64,000 nt of DNA, from assembly GCF_011742145.1 (NCBI RefSeq), contig NZ_JAAQQU010000098.1:124001-188000 (forward strand), read 5' to 3'. The notes under the pieces were generated by a model. It did no database searches. It saw only the letters and a list, made by a program, of their open reading frames with translations, and was not told where the DNA came from. Every line of letters begins with the position of its first letter. The first letter of the stretch is position 1. Below are positions 8,188 through 16,009 of this stretch, piece after piece. Both the position numbers and the translations under genes were made by a program. Origin of the DNA: Flavobacterium sp. J49. Lineage in GTDB: Bacteria; Bacteroidota; Bacteroidia; Flavobacteriales; Flavobacteriaceae.

Positions 8188-9849
8188 ATGAACACAGGAT
8201 TTGAAACCATTGACTATATCGTATTTATCGCTTATGCCCTTTTAATCCTAGGCGTTGGCCTTTGGATGTCGAGAGATAAAAATGGACATCAAAAAAATGC
8301 GGAAGATTATTTTTTAGCCAGTAAATCACTTCCGTGGTGGGCAATTGGAGCTTCCCTAATTGCAGCAAACATATCGGCTGAACAATTTATTGGAATGTCG
8401 GGTTCGGGTTATGCGGTTGGCTTAGCAATCGCCTCCTACGAGTGGATGGCTGCCATAACTTTAATCATAGTCGGAAAATTCTTTTTACCCATTTTTATTG
8501 AGAAAGGATTGTATACGATTCCGGAGTTTGTTGAAAAGCGATTTTCCACGAATTTAAAAACGATTCTAGCGGTATTTTGGGTGGCTTTGTATGTCTTTGT
8601 AAACATCACTTCGGTATTGTATTTAGGTGCTTTAGCCATGAACACTATCATGGGTGTCGATATGTTTTATGCTATAATCGGTTTGTCTTTATTTGCTGCT
8701 GCATACTCCATTTATGGTGGATTAGCCTCAATTGCATGGACTGATGCGATTCAAGTAGTTTTTTTAATTTTTGGCGGATTGGCAACAACCTATTTAGCAT
8801 TAGATACTGTTTCTAACGGAAGCGGAATGTTGGATGGATTGGGTATCATCTACGAAAAAGCACCGCAAAAATTCTCCATGATATTGGACGAATCAAATCC
8901 ACAATATATCAATCTTCCTGGAATTGGAGTCTTGGTTGGCGGACTTTGGGTGGCGAATCTTTATTATTGGGGTTTTAATCAATATATTATTCAGAGAGCT
9001 TTAGCGGCAAAATCTTTAAAAGAAGCTCAAAAAGGAATTGTGTTAGCCGCTTTCTTAAAATTAATCATCCCATTTATAGTAGTTATTCCGGGAATTGCTG
9101 CATTCGTCATCGTTAATGATCCTGAAATGTTAGCCCGATTAGGAACCGAAGGATTGCTAAACATTCCGAGTGATGGCGCGGCAGATAAGGCATACCCTTG
9201 GTTGATTCAATTTTTGCCGGCAGGCTTAAAGGGGTTGGCTTTTGTAGCTTTAACCGCGGCGATAGTTTCTTCACTCGCATCTATGTTGAATTCCACTTCC
9301 ACTATTTTTACTATGGATATCTACAAGCAGTATATCAATAAAAATTCTGATGATAAGAATACGGTTAAAGTTGGGCGTATAACTTCAGCGGCAGCCTTGG
9401 CAATTGGAGCAATCGTAGCGCCACTTTTAGGCGGCATCAACCAGGCATTTCAATTCATCCAAGAATATACAGGAGTAGTAAGCCCCGGGATTTTAGCCAT
9501 TTTCCTTTTGGGGTTATTCTGGAAGAAAACCACGAACCAAGCGGCTATTTGGGGTGCTTTGCTTTCGATTCCAGTGGCCATGTTTTTCAAAGTCGGGCCA
9601 AAAGGTTGGGCCAACGGTACTTCATTAGAATCAATATTCCCAAACATTCCATTCTTAGACCAAATGGGCTATACAACCTTAATTACCGTACTCATTATTA
9701 TGGTGATTAGTTGGCTGCAAAACAAAGGAGATGACGATTCAAAGGGTTTCTTATTGCACAAAAACACTTTTAAAACAAGTCCTTCTTTTAATATTAGCGC
9801 TTTTGCTATTTTATTGATTTTGGTGTTTCTATATGCTAAGTTTTGGTAA
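8188..9849 (+). CDS. Sodium/sugar symporter, SSS family (SglT-like)
   Basis: This 553-residue polytopic protein of the sodium:solute symporter family has roughly 14 hydrophobic segments across its length. Characteristic stretches are DYFLASKSLPWWAIGASLIA near the N terminus and VALTAAIVSSLASMLNSTST in the conserved core. It is the last gene of the galactan operon and the only transporter there, so galactose or another hexose released by the GH2/GH53 enzymes is the probable cargo. There is no SusC/SusD pair beside it. It ends 3 bp before the convergent mtfA-like gene, without a visible terminator. Confidence 0.9.
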   Translation: MNTGFETIDYIVFIAYALLILGVGLWMSRDKNGHQKNAEDYFLASKSLPWWAIGASLIAANISAEQFIGMSGSGYAVGLAIASYEWMAAITLIIVGKFFLPIFIEKGLYTIPEFVEKRFSTNLKTILAVFWVALYVFVNITSVLYLGALAMNTIMGVDMFYAIIGLSLFAAAYSIYGGLASIAWTDAIQVVFLIFGGLATTYLALDTVSNGSGMLDGLGIIYEKAPQKFSMILDESNPQYINLPGIGVLVGGLWVANLYYWGFNQYIIQRALAAKSLKEAQKGIVLAAFLKLIIPFIVVIPGIAAFVIVNDPEMLARLGTEGLLNIPSDGAADKAYPWLIQFLPAGLKGLAFVALTAAIVSSLASMLNSTSTIFTMDIYKQYINKNSDDKNTVKVGRITSAAALAIGAIVAPLLGGINQAFQFIQEYTGVVSPGILAIFLLGLFWKKTTNQAAIWGALLSIPVAMFFKVGPKGWANGTSLESIFPNIPFLDQMGYTTLITVLIIMVISWLQNKGDDDSKGFLLHKNTFKTSPSFNISAFAILLILVFLYAKFW

Positions 9850-9852
9850 GAA

Positions 9853-10653
9853 TTAATGTTTGTGATTTAGCATTTTACTCACATGGTTAAACAATTCCGG
9901 GAATTGGATTCTAAATTCATCCGGGGTTTCAAAATAATGCTCAATAATGACCGAAATAAATTCAAACTGATTGGTAAACGCATAAATCCTGAAGTAATCG
10001 GAATCGATTAACCTTTGTCGGTTAGGCGGATGATTGACTTCTTTGTGCAACCTTTTGTAATGCTTTCGAAAGGCCAGTGAACTACCGTCATTACTGCGCA
10101 AACTATGAAGATGCACTACATGAGAAAACTCATGTATTCCAAGATTTAGGTTGTCATTTTCGATTTCGTATCCGGCTGTAAAATCTTTCCATGAAAAGAC
10201 TACGGCTTTCATTTTTGGGTTGAATTCTCCTTTGTGGTATTCCTCAGTATGGTTGGAATAATATTCCTCGGGATAGATAATTATTTTATCAAAAGAATCA
10301 ATCAGATAACGGCGCATTCCGAAGGTCAGCATCACATAAGTACCGGCGATTAGTGTTTGTACTTCTTGGTTGATTACAAAATCTTGTCGGGGTATAAATT
10401 GATAGGTTTCCTTAAAACTGGCCAATCGATGGTGAAAATAAACCTTATGCTTTTCAGAGAGTTTTTTATAAAAAGGAAACTTTTGTCTGAGAAAAAATGC
10501 CTCTTCCGGACTTATTTTTTTAGGTTTTAAATAAAGATGAATGTAGAGTGGTTTGTGAAATAATGCAATCCAAATATCATCCAGTAAACTCATGACAAAC
10601 ATGAAAAAGTATAGAAAAGCAGCTCCTATAACAACTAACATAATAACTCCCAT
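9853..10653 (-). CDS. MtfA-like zinc peptidase (M90 family)
   Basis: The 266-residue protein has an N-terminal hydrophobic segment (about 4-25) and an MtfA-type body with HEFSH at 174-178, the HExxH zinc motif. In Enterobacteria MtfA binds and inactivates the glucose repressor Mlc (DgsA) and has peptidase activity. Mlc is not expected in Flavobacteria, so the role here is unknown. It is convergent with the symporter gene and starts just downstream of a terminator hairpin, so it seems to be a single-gene unit. Confidence 0.82.
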   Translation of the reverse strand: MGVIMLVVIGAAFLYFFMFVMSLLDDIWIALFHKPLYIHLYLKPKKISPEEAFFLRQKFPFYKKLSEKHKVYFHHRLASFKETYQFIPRQDFVINQEVQTLIAGTYVMLTFGMRRYLIDSFDKIIIYPEEYYSNHTEEYHKGEFNPKMKAVVFSWKDFTAGYEIENDNLNLGIHEFSHVVHLHSLRSNDGSSLAFRKHYKRLHKEVNHPPNRQRLIDSDYFRIYAFTNQFEFISVIIEHYFETPDEFRIQFPELFNHVSKMLNHKH

Positions 10654-10666
10654 GGGCTAAAGATAT

Positions 10667-10695
10667 AAAAAAAGCCCAAGAAATTCTTGGGCTTT
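10667..10695 (-). terminator. Rho-independent terminator for leftward transcription
   Basis: A 12-bp stem (AAAGCCCAAGAA at 10671-10682 with its complement at 10684-10695) around one central A is followed, on the minus strand, by a run of seven U residues. It lies downstream of tRNA-Arg and the hairpin repeats and just upstream of the mtfA-like gene. Confidence 0.75.
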
Positions 10696-10697
10696 GT

Positions 10698-10714
10698 GTG
10701 ACCGCAAAGCAATT
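10698..10714 (-). repeat. Partial copy of the tRNA-Arg 3' end
   Basis: Seventeen bases here match 14 of 17 positions of 10989-11005, the 3' acceptor end of the tRNA-Arg gene plus one flanking base, in the same orientation and 291 bp away. Short tRNA 3'-end copies can mark old integration sites, but chance or repeat expansion is also possible. Confidence 0.4.
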
Positions 10715-10926
10715 GACTACGCCCTTCCCTTAAAGCTCAGCTTTTGAAAATAAAGAGGTTGACAACGCCCTTCCTTTAAAGCTCCGCTTTGAAACCTAGG
10801 GATTGACTACGTCCTTCCCTCAAAGCTCCGCTTTGAAACCTAGGGATTGACTACGTCCTTCCCTCAAAGCTCCGCTTTGAAACCTGGGGATTGACTACGT
10901 CGTTCCCTCAAAGCTCCGCTTTGAAA
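10711..10926. repeat. Tandem array of five 44-46 bp hairpin repeats
   Basis: Units start at 10711, 10757, 10801, 10845 and 10889, with spacings of 46, 44, 44 and 44 bp. A typical unit reads GATTGACTACGTCCTTCCCT then CAAAGCTCCGCTTTG and a short linker. The core CAAAGC-TCC-GCTTTG is a 6-bp hairpin. Units 3 and 4 are identical over nearly their whole length, while units 1 and 2 have drifted. No open frame crosses the array. It fills most of the gene-free 10654-10989 gap downstream of tRNA-Arg. Confidence 0.9.
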
Positions 10927-10984
10927 ATACAATAGCCAAGAAAATGCTCAAGCGAGCTTGGACATTTTCTTGGCTATTGTATTT
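10925..10984. repeat. Perfect 60-nt hairpin between repeat array and tRNA-Arg
   Basis: Two 22-nt arms (10925-10946 and 10963-10984) are exact reverse complements. The 16-nt centre holds a second small stem, CAAGC-GA-GCTTG. It begins 5 bp downstream of the tRNA-Arg 3' end on the minus strand, so it may protect or help process the tRNA precursor. It shares the CCAAGAA/TTCTTGG stem sequence with the terminator at 10667-10695. No U tract follows it. Confidence 0.85.
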
Positions 10985-10989
10985 ATTCG

Positions 10990-11063
10990 TGACCGCGAAG
11001 GGATTCGAACCCCCAACCCTCAGAGCCGAAATCTGATATTCTATCCAGTTGAACTACGCAGCC
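10990..11063 (-). tRNA. tRNA-Arg (anticodon TCG)
   Basis: The minus strand folds into a 74-nt cloverleaf: acceptor GGCTGCG/CGCGGTC with two G-T pairs, D stem GTTC/GAAT, anticodon stem TCAGA/TCTGA with loop TTTCGGC (anticodon TCG), a five-base variable loop, and T arm GGGGG-TTCGAAT-CCCTT. The discriminator is A and CCA is not encoded. It reads CGA-box arginine codons. Confidence 0.95.
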
Positions 11064-11069
11064 GTTTTT

Positions 11070-11145
11070 AAAGTTTAAAGTATAAAGTATAAAGTACGAT
11101 AGTAAAAGTAACACTTTGTACTTCCAACTTCGTACTTTGTACTTT
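11070..11145. repeat. AAAGTA-type simple repeat with inverted half
   Basis: The block holds AAAGTATAAAGTACG at 11084-11098 and CGTACTTTGTACTTT at 11131-11145, reverse complements at 14 of 15 positions, plus further AAAGT copies. It separates yqeY from tRNA-Arg and could form a hairpin after yqeY. The same ACGAAGT/AAAGTAC flavour recurs at 40781-40808. Confidence 0.6.
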
Positions 11146-11151
11146 AACCAA

Positions 11152-11601
11152 TTATGCTAATAATTTCTTTACTATCGTTGAAATGGTTTTACCATCGGTT
11201 TTTCCGGCTAATGCGGCTGAGGCTTTGCCCATAACTTGACCCATTGATGCCATACCCGAAAAACCGCCTTCCGCTATAATGGCTGCTACGGCAGTTTCTA
11301 CTTCGGCTTCAGACAATTGTGCCGGAAGAAATTTTTCGATTACGGCTACTTGCGCCAATTCGGGTTCGGCTAAATCGGCTCTGCCTTGTTCGGTGTAAAT
11401 GGAAGCGCTGTCTTTTCTTTGCTTAACCAAACGTTGCAATAATTTGATTTCCTCGTCAGCCGACAAAGTTTCGCTGGCTCCGGCTTCAGTTTTGGCTAAG
11501 ATAATACCCGATTTGATGGCTCTTAACGCTTCTAAAGCAACCGTGTCTTTGGCTCTCATGGCGTTTTTCATTTCGTCCATGATTTGTATTTCTAAACTCA
11601 T
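11152..11601 (-). CDS. GatB/YqeY domain-containing protein
   Basis: This 149-residue protein is the stand-alone YqeY type, related to the tRNA-binding tail domain of the GatB amidotransferase subunit. Recognisable parts are KNAMRAKDTVALEALRAIKS near the N terminus, LLQRLVKQRKDS, FLPAQLSEAEVE, and the C-terminal GxMGxVMG stretch (MGQVMGKASA). Its cellular role is not settled. It lies downstream of ftsZ on the same strand but is separated by a terminator and a structured intergenic element, so it probably has its own promoter. Confidence 0.9.
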   Translation of the reverse strand: MSLEIQIMDEMKNAMRAKDTVALEALRAIKSGIILAKTEAGASETLSADEEIKLLQRLVKQRKDSASIYTEQGRADLAEPELAQVAVIEKFLPAQLSEAEVETAVAAIIAEGGFSGMASMGQVMGKASAALAGKTDGKTISTIVKKLLA

Positions 11602-11603
11602 AT

Positions 11604-11650
11604 TTAGATCATTAGATTATTAGACTTCTTGGATTTTTAGATTTTTCTAA
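11604..11650. repeat. TTAGATTATTAGA-type simple repeat
   Basis: Imperfect iterations of TTAGATNATTAGA / TTTTTAGATTTTT stand upstream of yqeY. A similar block lies at 34343-34373 upstream of dnaG. No protein is encoded here. Confidence 0.5.
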
Positions 11651-11664
11651 AAGATTGGCTTTTT

Positions 11665-11719
11665 AGCCCCGATTGGAACAAGTATCCTCGTAGAGATACT
11701 GTGGAAAGCGGGAATAAGG
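11665..11719. ncRNA. Structured intergenic element (possible small RNA or repeat family)
   Basis: TAGCCCCGATTGGAAC is followed by a perfect AGTATC-N8-GATACT stem (11681-11700) and then GTGGAAAGCGGGAATAAGG. The outer CCCG and CGGG can pair to close a two-part hairpin. From memory, similar AGCCCCGAT ... AGCGGGAA elements occur in many Flavobacterium intergenic regions, but this was not checked. It lies between yqeY and the ftsZ terminator. Confidence 0.4.
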
Positions 11720-11769
11720 ACGGCTGAAACTGCCCGAACCTTTCGCTGCAAAAAGCTCTGCGAAGGTAA

Positions 11770-11806
11770 AAAAAATAACCCGAAAATCTCAACGAAATTT
11801 TCGGGT
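11770..11806 (-). terminator. Terminator at the end of the dcw cluster (after ftsZ)
   Basis: A 10-bp stem (ACCCGAAAAT at 11778-11787 with its complement at 11797-11806) is followed on the minus strand by TATTTTTTTTA. It stands 25 bp past the ftsZ stop codon and is the first clear terminator after mraZ. Confidence 0.85.
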
Positions 11807-11830
11807 CATCCGATTAGAAAAAATGGCAGA

Positions 11831-13792
11831 CTAATCTACATTATCGTGCAAGAAGGAATTGTTGGTTCTGATTTGTAAATCGTCGTTACTATCAGTGCCC
11901 AATGACATTCTTGAGTTTGAATTATTGTCGGCGTTGTTTGACAGGTCAACACCTAATCTTTTATAAGCGGGTTCTTTTTCCAATTCCTCAATTCTTGATG
12001 GGTTGTTGTGGAATTTGTAATTGAACTCTTTTAATTTTCTTCTGCGCTCATCGGCTCGGTGTTTCAAGGTTTCCTCGATAGTCATTTCTACCGGAGATAC
12101 TTCGTCGAAATAGTTTACCGCTTGAGGTTTTTCGGTATCCACTTTCATGGTGATGTTCAACTCTTCTGCGATTGGCTCTTCTACTACTGTTTTAGCTGCC
12201 GGTTTTGAGTTGAGCAAATCGTTTTCCAACTCCATGTATTCTTCCAAAGAATATTTGATAATGCCACCTTCGTTTAATTCCGTTACCGGAACGAATTGCA
12301 CGGGTTCGTTTACCACGATATCGTTAGCTTCAGATAAATCGAAAACGATTTTGGTTTCTTCTACCGGTTGAACCGCTTCTACTGTTTCTACTTTTTCAAA
12401 CACAGGCGTTGCAGCCGGCATGTCGAAAGTAAAAGTGATTTGCTCTTCTTCGATGATGTTTTGCGGTTCTACCACTTTCATTTCGCGTACTTCTGACGTC
12501 GTTACTTTGTAATCGATGTCCATGATAGGCGAAACGATTTCGAAAGTCACATCTAAGTTGCGGATGAATTGGTTCATCGCGATTAATTCGTTGTCATCAA
12601 TAGCTGCGGTGGCTACTGTTGGCATTTCTATCTCTTCTTCGATTAATTCGAATACGATTTTTTCTTCTTTTACTTCAGCTTTTGGCGTATCAACAATACT
12701 TTGGAAAACTTCCACCGGTTTTTGGGTTAAGTCGCGCACCAATTTTTGATCATCTTCTAAAGCGTGAACAATTTTCTTCACTTCAGTGTTGACGATCCCG
12801 TTTTGTTGTTCTACGTTAAAACCCGTAGCAATAATAGTTACAGCAATCGCTTCACCTAGGGTTTCGTCTTCACCAACTCCCATAATGATGTTGGCATTGT
12901 AACCGGCTTCCGATTGAATGTGGTCATTGATTTCTCCGATTTCGTCAATAGTAATCTCGCTTGAGCCAGAAACGATAAGCAACAATACGTTTTTAGCACC
13001 GGAGATTTTATTATCATTTAACAAAGGAGAATCTAGAGCGGTAATGATGGCTTCTTTGGCACGGTTATCACCGCTGGCGACAGAAGATCCCATAATAGCA
13101 GTCCCACTGTTAGAAAGTACCGTTTTAGCGTCTTTCAAGTCGATGTTTTGCGTATAGTGGTGTGTAATTACTTCTGCGATACCACGAGAAGCGGTAGCCA
13201 ACACTTCATCAGCTTTAGAGAAACCGGCTTTAAAACCTAAGTTTCCGTATACTTCTCTTAACTTATTGTTATTGATAACAATCAAAGAATCTACTTGTTT
13301 TCTTAATTTTTCAACACCCAACAAGGCTTGTTCCGAACGCACTTTTCCTTCAAATTGGAAAGGAATCGTCACGATACCCACGGTAAGAATGTCTCTTTCT
13401 TTGGCCAATTGAGCAATTACGGGAGCCGCACCGGTTCCGGTTCCACCACCCATTCCTGCTGTGATAAAAACCATTTTGGTATTGCTGTCCAACATTTTTT
13501 CGATGTCGCCTACACTTTCCAAAGCGGACTGTTGTCCCACATCCGGATTAGCACCTGCGCCAAGACCTTCGGTTAAGTTTACACCCAACTGAATTTTATT
13601 GGGTACCGGACTGTTTTGAAGGGCTTGTGAGTCGGTATTACAAACGATGAAATCTACACCTTTGATTCCCTGTTTGAACATGTGATTGATAGCGTTACTT
13701 CCGCCGCCACCAACACCGATTACTTTGATCACATTTGATTGATTCTTTGGTAAATCAAATGAGATACTTCCAAATTCTGAGTTGCTTATCAT
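11831..13792 (-). CDS. ftsZ: Cell division protein FtsZ
   Basis: This tubulin-like GTPase polymerises into the division ring. The 653-residue protein carries VIGVGGGGSNAINHM (24-38), the tubulin signature GGGTGTG (115-121) and a T7-loop region NIDLKDAK. The globular part ends near residue 330. An unusually long acidic tail of about 320 residues follows, rich in Glu, Val and Pro, ending in a basic ADERRRKLKEFNYK block and the terminal RTNNSFLHDNVD. Many Flavobacteria have such a tail; most other bacteria have 380-450 residues in total. It is the last gene of the cluster, with a 102-bp gap after ftsA. Confidence 0.97.
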   Translation of the reverse strand: MISNSEFGSISFDLPKNQSNVIKVIGVGGGGSNAINHMFKQGIKGVDFIVCNTDSQALQNSPVPNKIQLGVNLTEGLGAGANPDVGQQSALESVGDIEKMLDSNTKMVFITAGMGGGTGTGAAPVIAQLAKERDILTVGIVTIPFQFEGKVRSEQALLGVEKLRKQVDSLIVINNNKLREVYGNLGFKAGFSKADEVLATASRGIAEVITHHYTQNIDLKDAKTVLSNSGTAIMGSSVASGDNRAKEAIITALDSPLLNDNKISGAKNVLLLIVSGSSEITIDEIGEINDHIQSEAGYNANIIMGVGEDETLGEAIAVTIIATGFNVEQQNGIVNTEVKKIVHALEDDQKLVRDLTQKPVEVFQSIVDTPKAEVKEEKIVFELIEEEIEMPTVATAAIDDNELIAMNQFIRNLDVTFEIVSPIMDIDYKVTTSEVREMKVVEPQNIIEEEQITFTFDMPAATPVFEKVETVEAVQPVEETKIVFDLSEANDIVVNEPVQFVPVTELNEGGIIKYSLEEYMELENDLLNSKPAAKTVVEEPIAEELNITMKVDTEKPQAVNYFDEVSPVEMTIEETLKHRADERRRKLKEFNYKFHNNPSRIEELEKEPAYKRLGVDLSNNADNNSNSRMSLGTDSNDDLQIRTNNSFLHDNVD

Positions 13793-13894
13793 ACTATTTT
13801 GGTGTTAGGTATTATATATTTTGTATTCTGTTTTGTCTTATTTATTTTTTTCCAACCTGCCCTACTGATCACTATAAACTGACCACTGCACACT

Positions 13895-15280
13895 TTACTC
13901 TGCGTTGTCTAAAAAATCTTTAATCTTGTCTACATAGCGGTCAAAAAACGAGCGTTTGATTTGCTTTTCAGCAGTGTCGTTTTCTGTAGCTTTTTCAACT
14001 TCTTGAGTAACCACTACTGAATTTTCTTCAGCTTTTGGCTCAAAAACCGGTTGTTGTACTATTGGTCTTGGTGTCTCGGCTACCACTTCTTTCAGTTCTA
14101 TTTTGTAAGCACTATTCGAATTGTTTTCGATGCTGTTCATTACCAATCCAACTGCGGTGGCAAATAACGGACTTGAAATTTCTTCTCCCGAATTGCCCGC
14201 CAAATGCTCGTTTGGATATCCAATTCTGGTGTCCATTCCCGTGATGTATTCTACCAATTGCTTAATGTGTTTCAATTGCGAACCACCACCGGTTAAAACG
14301 ATACCGGCAATTAATTTCTTGCGTGGATCTTCGTGTCCGTAAGCTTTGATTTCGGTGAACACTTGTTCGATAATTTCCACTACTCTGGCGTGAATAATTT
14401 TCGACAAATTTTTAAGCGAAATCTCTTTAGGATCTCTTCCACGTAAACCCGGAATTGAAACAATTTCGTTGTCTTTATTTTCACCCGGCCAAGCCGAACC
14501 AAATTTCACTTTCAATAACTCTGCCTGTTTTTCGATAATCGAACAACCTTCTTTGATATCGTCTGTAATTACGTTTCCTCCAAAAGGCACCACTGCTGTA
14601 TGACGAATAATACCGTCTTTGAAAATAGCTAAATCGGTTGTTCCACCACCGATATCAATTAGGGCAACGCCTGCTTCTTTCTCTTCTTGGCTTAAAACCG
14701 CATCCGCTGAAGCCAATGGTTCTAAGGTCAATCCCGACAATTCGATACCGGAACTTTGGATACATCTGCCCACATTTCTGATTGATGATGCTTGTCCGAC
14801 AACTACATGAAAACTCGCTTCTAATCTTCCGCCATACATTCCGATGGGTTCTTTGATTTCCGACTGCCCATCGATTTTGAATTCTTGTGGCAATACGTGT
14901 ATAATCTCTTCTCCCGGCAACATCGCCAATTTGTTAACTTGGTCGATTAGCAATTGAATATCTCTTCCGCTGATTACTTCTTCTGGGTTTGTTCTGATAA
15001 CATAATCGGTGTGTTGTATGCTGCGAATGTGTTGTCCGGCAATGCCAACTACTACATCGTTTATTTTATAACCAGAATTATTTTCTGCTTCAAGAACTGC
15101 TTGTTGAATAGATTGAATCGTTTGCGTAATATTATTTACCACACCACGAGCCACTCCGAGACTTTTCGATTTACCGACACCTAAAATTTCCAACTTCCCA
15201 TACTCATTTTTCTTGCCAATCATGGCCACAATCTTGGTTGTCCCAATGTCTAATCCGACTGCAATATTCTCTTTTTCCAT
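13895..15280 (-). CDS. ftsA: Cell division protein FtsA
   Basis: The 461-residue actin-like ATPase tethers FtsZ to the membrane. It begins with the phosphate-1 loop VGLDIGTTKIVAMIG and later has GVALIDIGGGTTDLAIF and GIVLTGGGSQLKHI. The extreme C terminus, SFFDRYVDKIKDFLDNAE, is an amphipathic helix suited to membrane binding. A Pro/Glu/Val-rich linker of about 60 residues precedes that helix. The gene follows ftsQ by 6 bp in the cluster. Confidence 0.97.
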   Translation of the reverse strand: MEKENIAVGLDIGTTKIVAMIGKKNEYGKLEILGVGKSKSLGVARGVVNNITQTIQSIQQAVLEAENNSGYKINDVVVGIAGQHIRSIQHTDYVIRTNPEEVISGRDIQLLIDQVNKLAMLPGEEIIHVLPQEFKIDGQSEIKEPIGMYGGRLEASFHVVVGQASSIRNVGRCIQSSGIELSGLTLEPLASADAVLSQEEKEAGVALIDIGGGTTDLAIFKDGIIRHTAVVPFGGNVITDDIKEGCSIIEKQAELLKVKFGSAWPGENKDNEIVSIPGLRGRDPKEISLKNLSKIIHARVVEIIEQVFTEIKAYGHEDPRKKLIAGIVLTGGGSQLKHIKQLVEYITGMDTRIGYPNEHLAGNSGEEISSPLFATAVGLVMNSIENNSNSAYKIELKEVVAETPRPIVQQPVFEPKAEENSVVVTQEVEKATENDTAEKQIKRSFFDRYVDKIKDFLDNAE

Positions 15281-15286
15281 AATCTT

Positions 15287-16009
15287 CTATTTAATGCACA
15301 CCACTTGCTTGGTAAACTTCAAATTTATTCTTCGGTACTTGTCCAAAGTGCTATCCAAAACTGCCTTCTGAAAAAAGGCTTTATAATTCTTAAATTTTCT
15401 TTCGATGTTAATAGTTCTACCGAAATCGATTTGATAATCGTAATTTCTGTTCGCCATAATTAAGCCACCGCTAGGCAAAACTTGTACACCAATGATATTT
15501 TTTTTCAAAAAATCATCCCCGGCAATCATCTTCAAAACTTCAGATAATTTTTCTTTTTTTACTGCTGTAATTTCCCCCGATATCAGTGGAACTCTCGCGG
15601 TGTAATTCTCTGATAACGGCATTTTATTTCCCTCATAATCAATATAAAAAGAACCCATTTCGTCAAACACTCTGCCAACCGGCATTTTTTGTTCTACCAC
15701 TGCTTTTAAAACCCCATCAACACTGACAAAAACATCTGCTTTATGAATTAGCTGATGTTGACCGATAGACTTTTCCAATTTATTCAAATCTAAACCATCT
15801 TTATTGATAGTTTTTAGCTCCTGATTTTTTTCTATTAACAATTTATTAACCGTTTCCGGCTTCAAAAAAAGAATGTTTTCGCCTATGAAAACAACCTCTG
15901 TTTTCTTTATTTTTCGCATAGCATTTCGGTGCGAAGTGAACGAAAACAGGAAGATTACGACCGAAATCATTAGTACCAATCTGATATTTGTCCAAGTTAA
16001 AATCTTCAT
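15287..16009 (-). CDS. ftsQ: Cell division protein FtsQ/DivIB
   Basis: This 240-residue bitopic protein has one N-terminal membrane helix (about 9-27) and a periplasmic POTRA-like part, with VFIGENILFLKPETVNKLL and the beta domain around VPLISGEITAV. Length and position between murC and ftsA fit FtsQ. Sequence conservation is low in this family, so position is part of the evidence. Its ATG overlaps the murC stop by 4 bp. Confidence 0.9.
   Translation of the reverse strand: MKILTWTNIRLVLMISVVIFLFSFTSHRNAMRKIKKTEVVFIGENILFLKPETVNKLLIEKNQELKTINKDGLDLNKLEKSIGQHQLIHKADVFVSVDGVLKAVVEQKMPVGRVFDEMGSFYIDYEGNKMPLSENYTARVPLISGEITAVKKEKLSEVLKMIAGDDFLKKNIIGVQVLPSGGLIMANRNYDYQIDFGRTINIERKFKNYKAFFQKAVLDSTLDKYRRINLKFTKQVVCIK

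Noticed and set aside
10711..10926. CRISPR array
   Set aside because: The 44-bp units are directly tandem with no unique spacers between them, and no cas gene is nearby.
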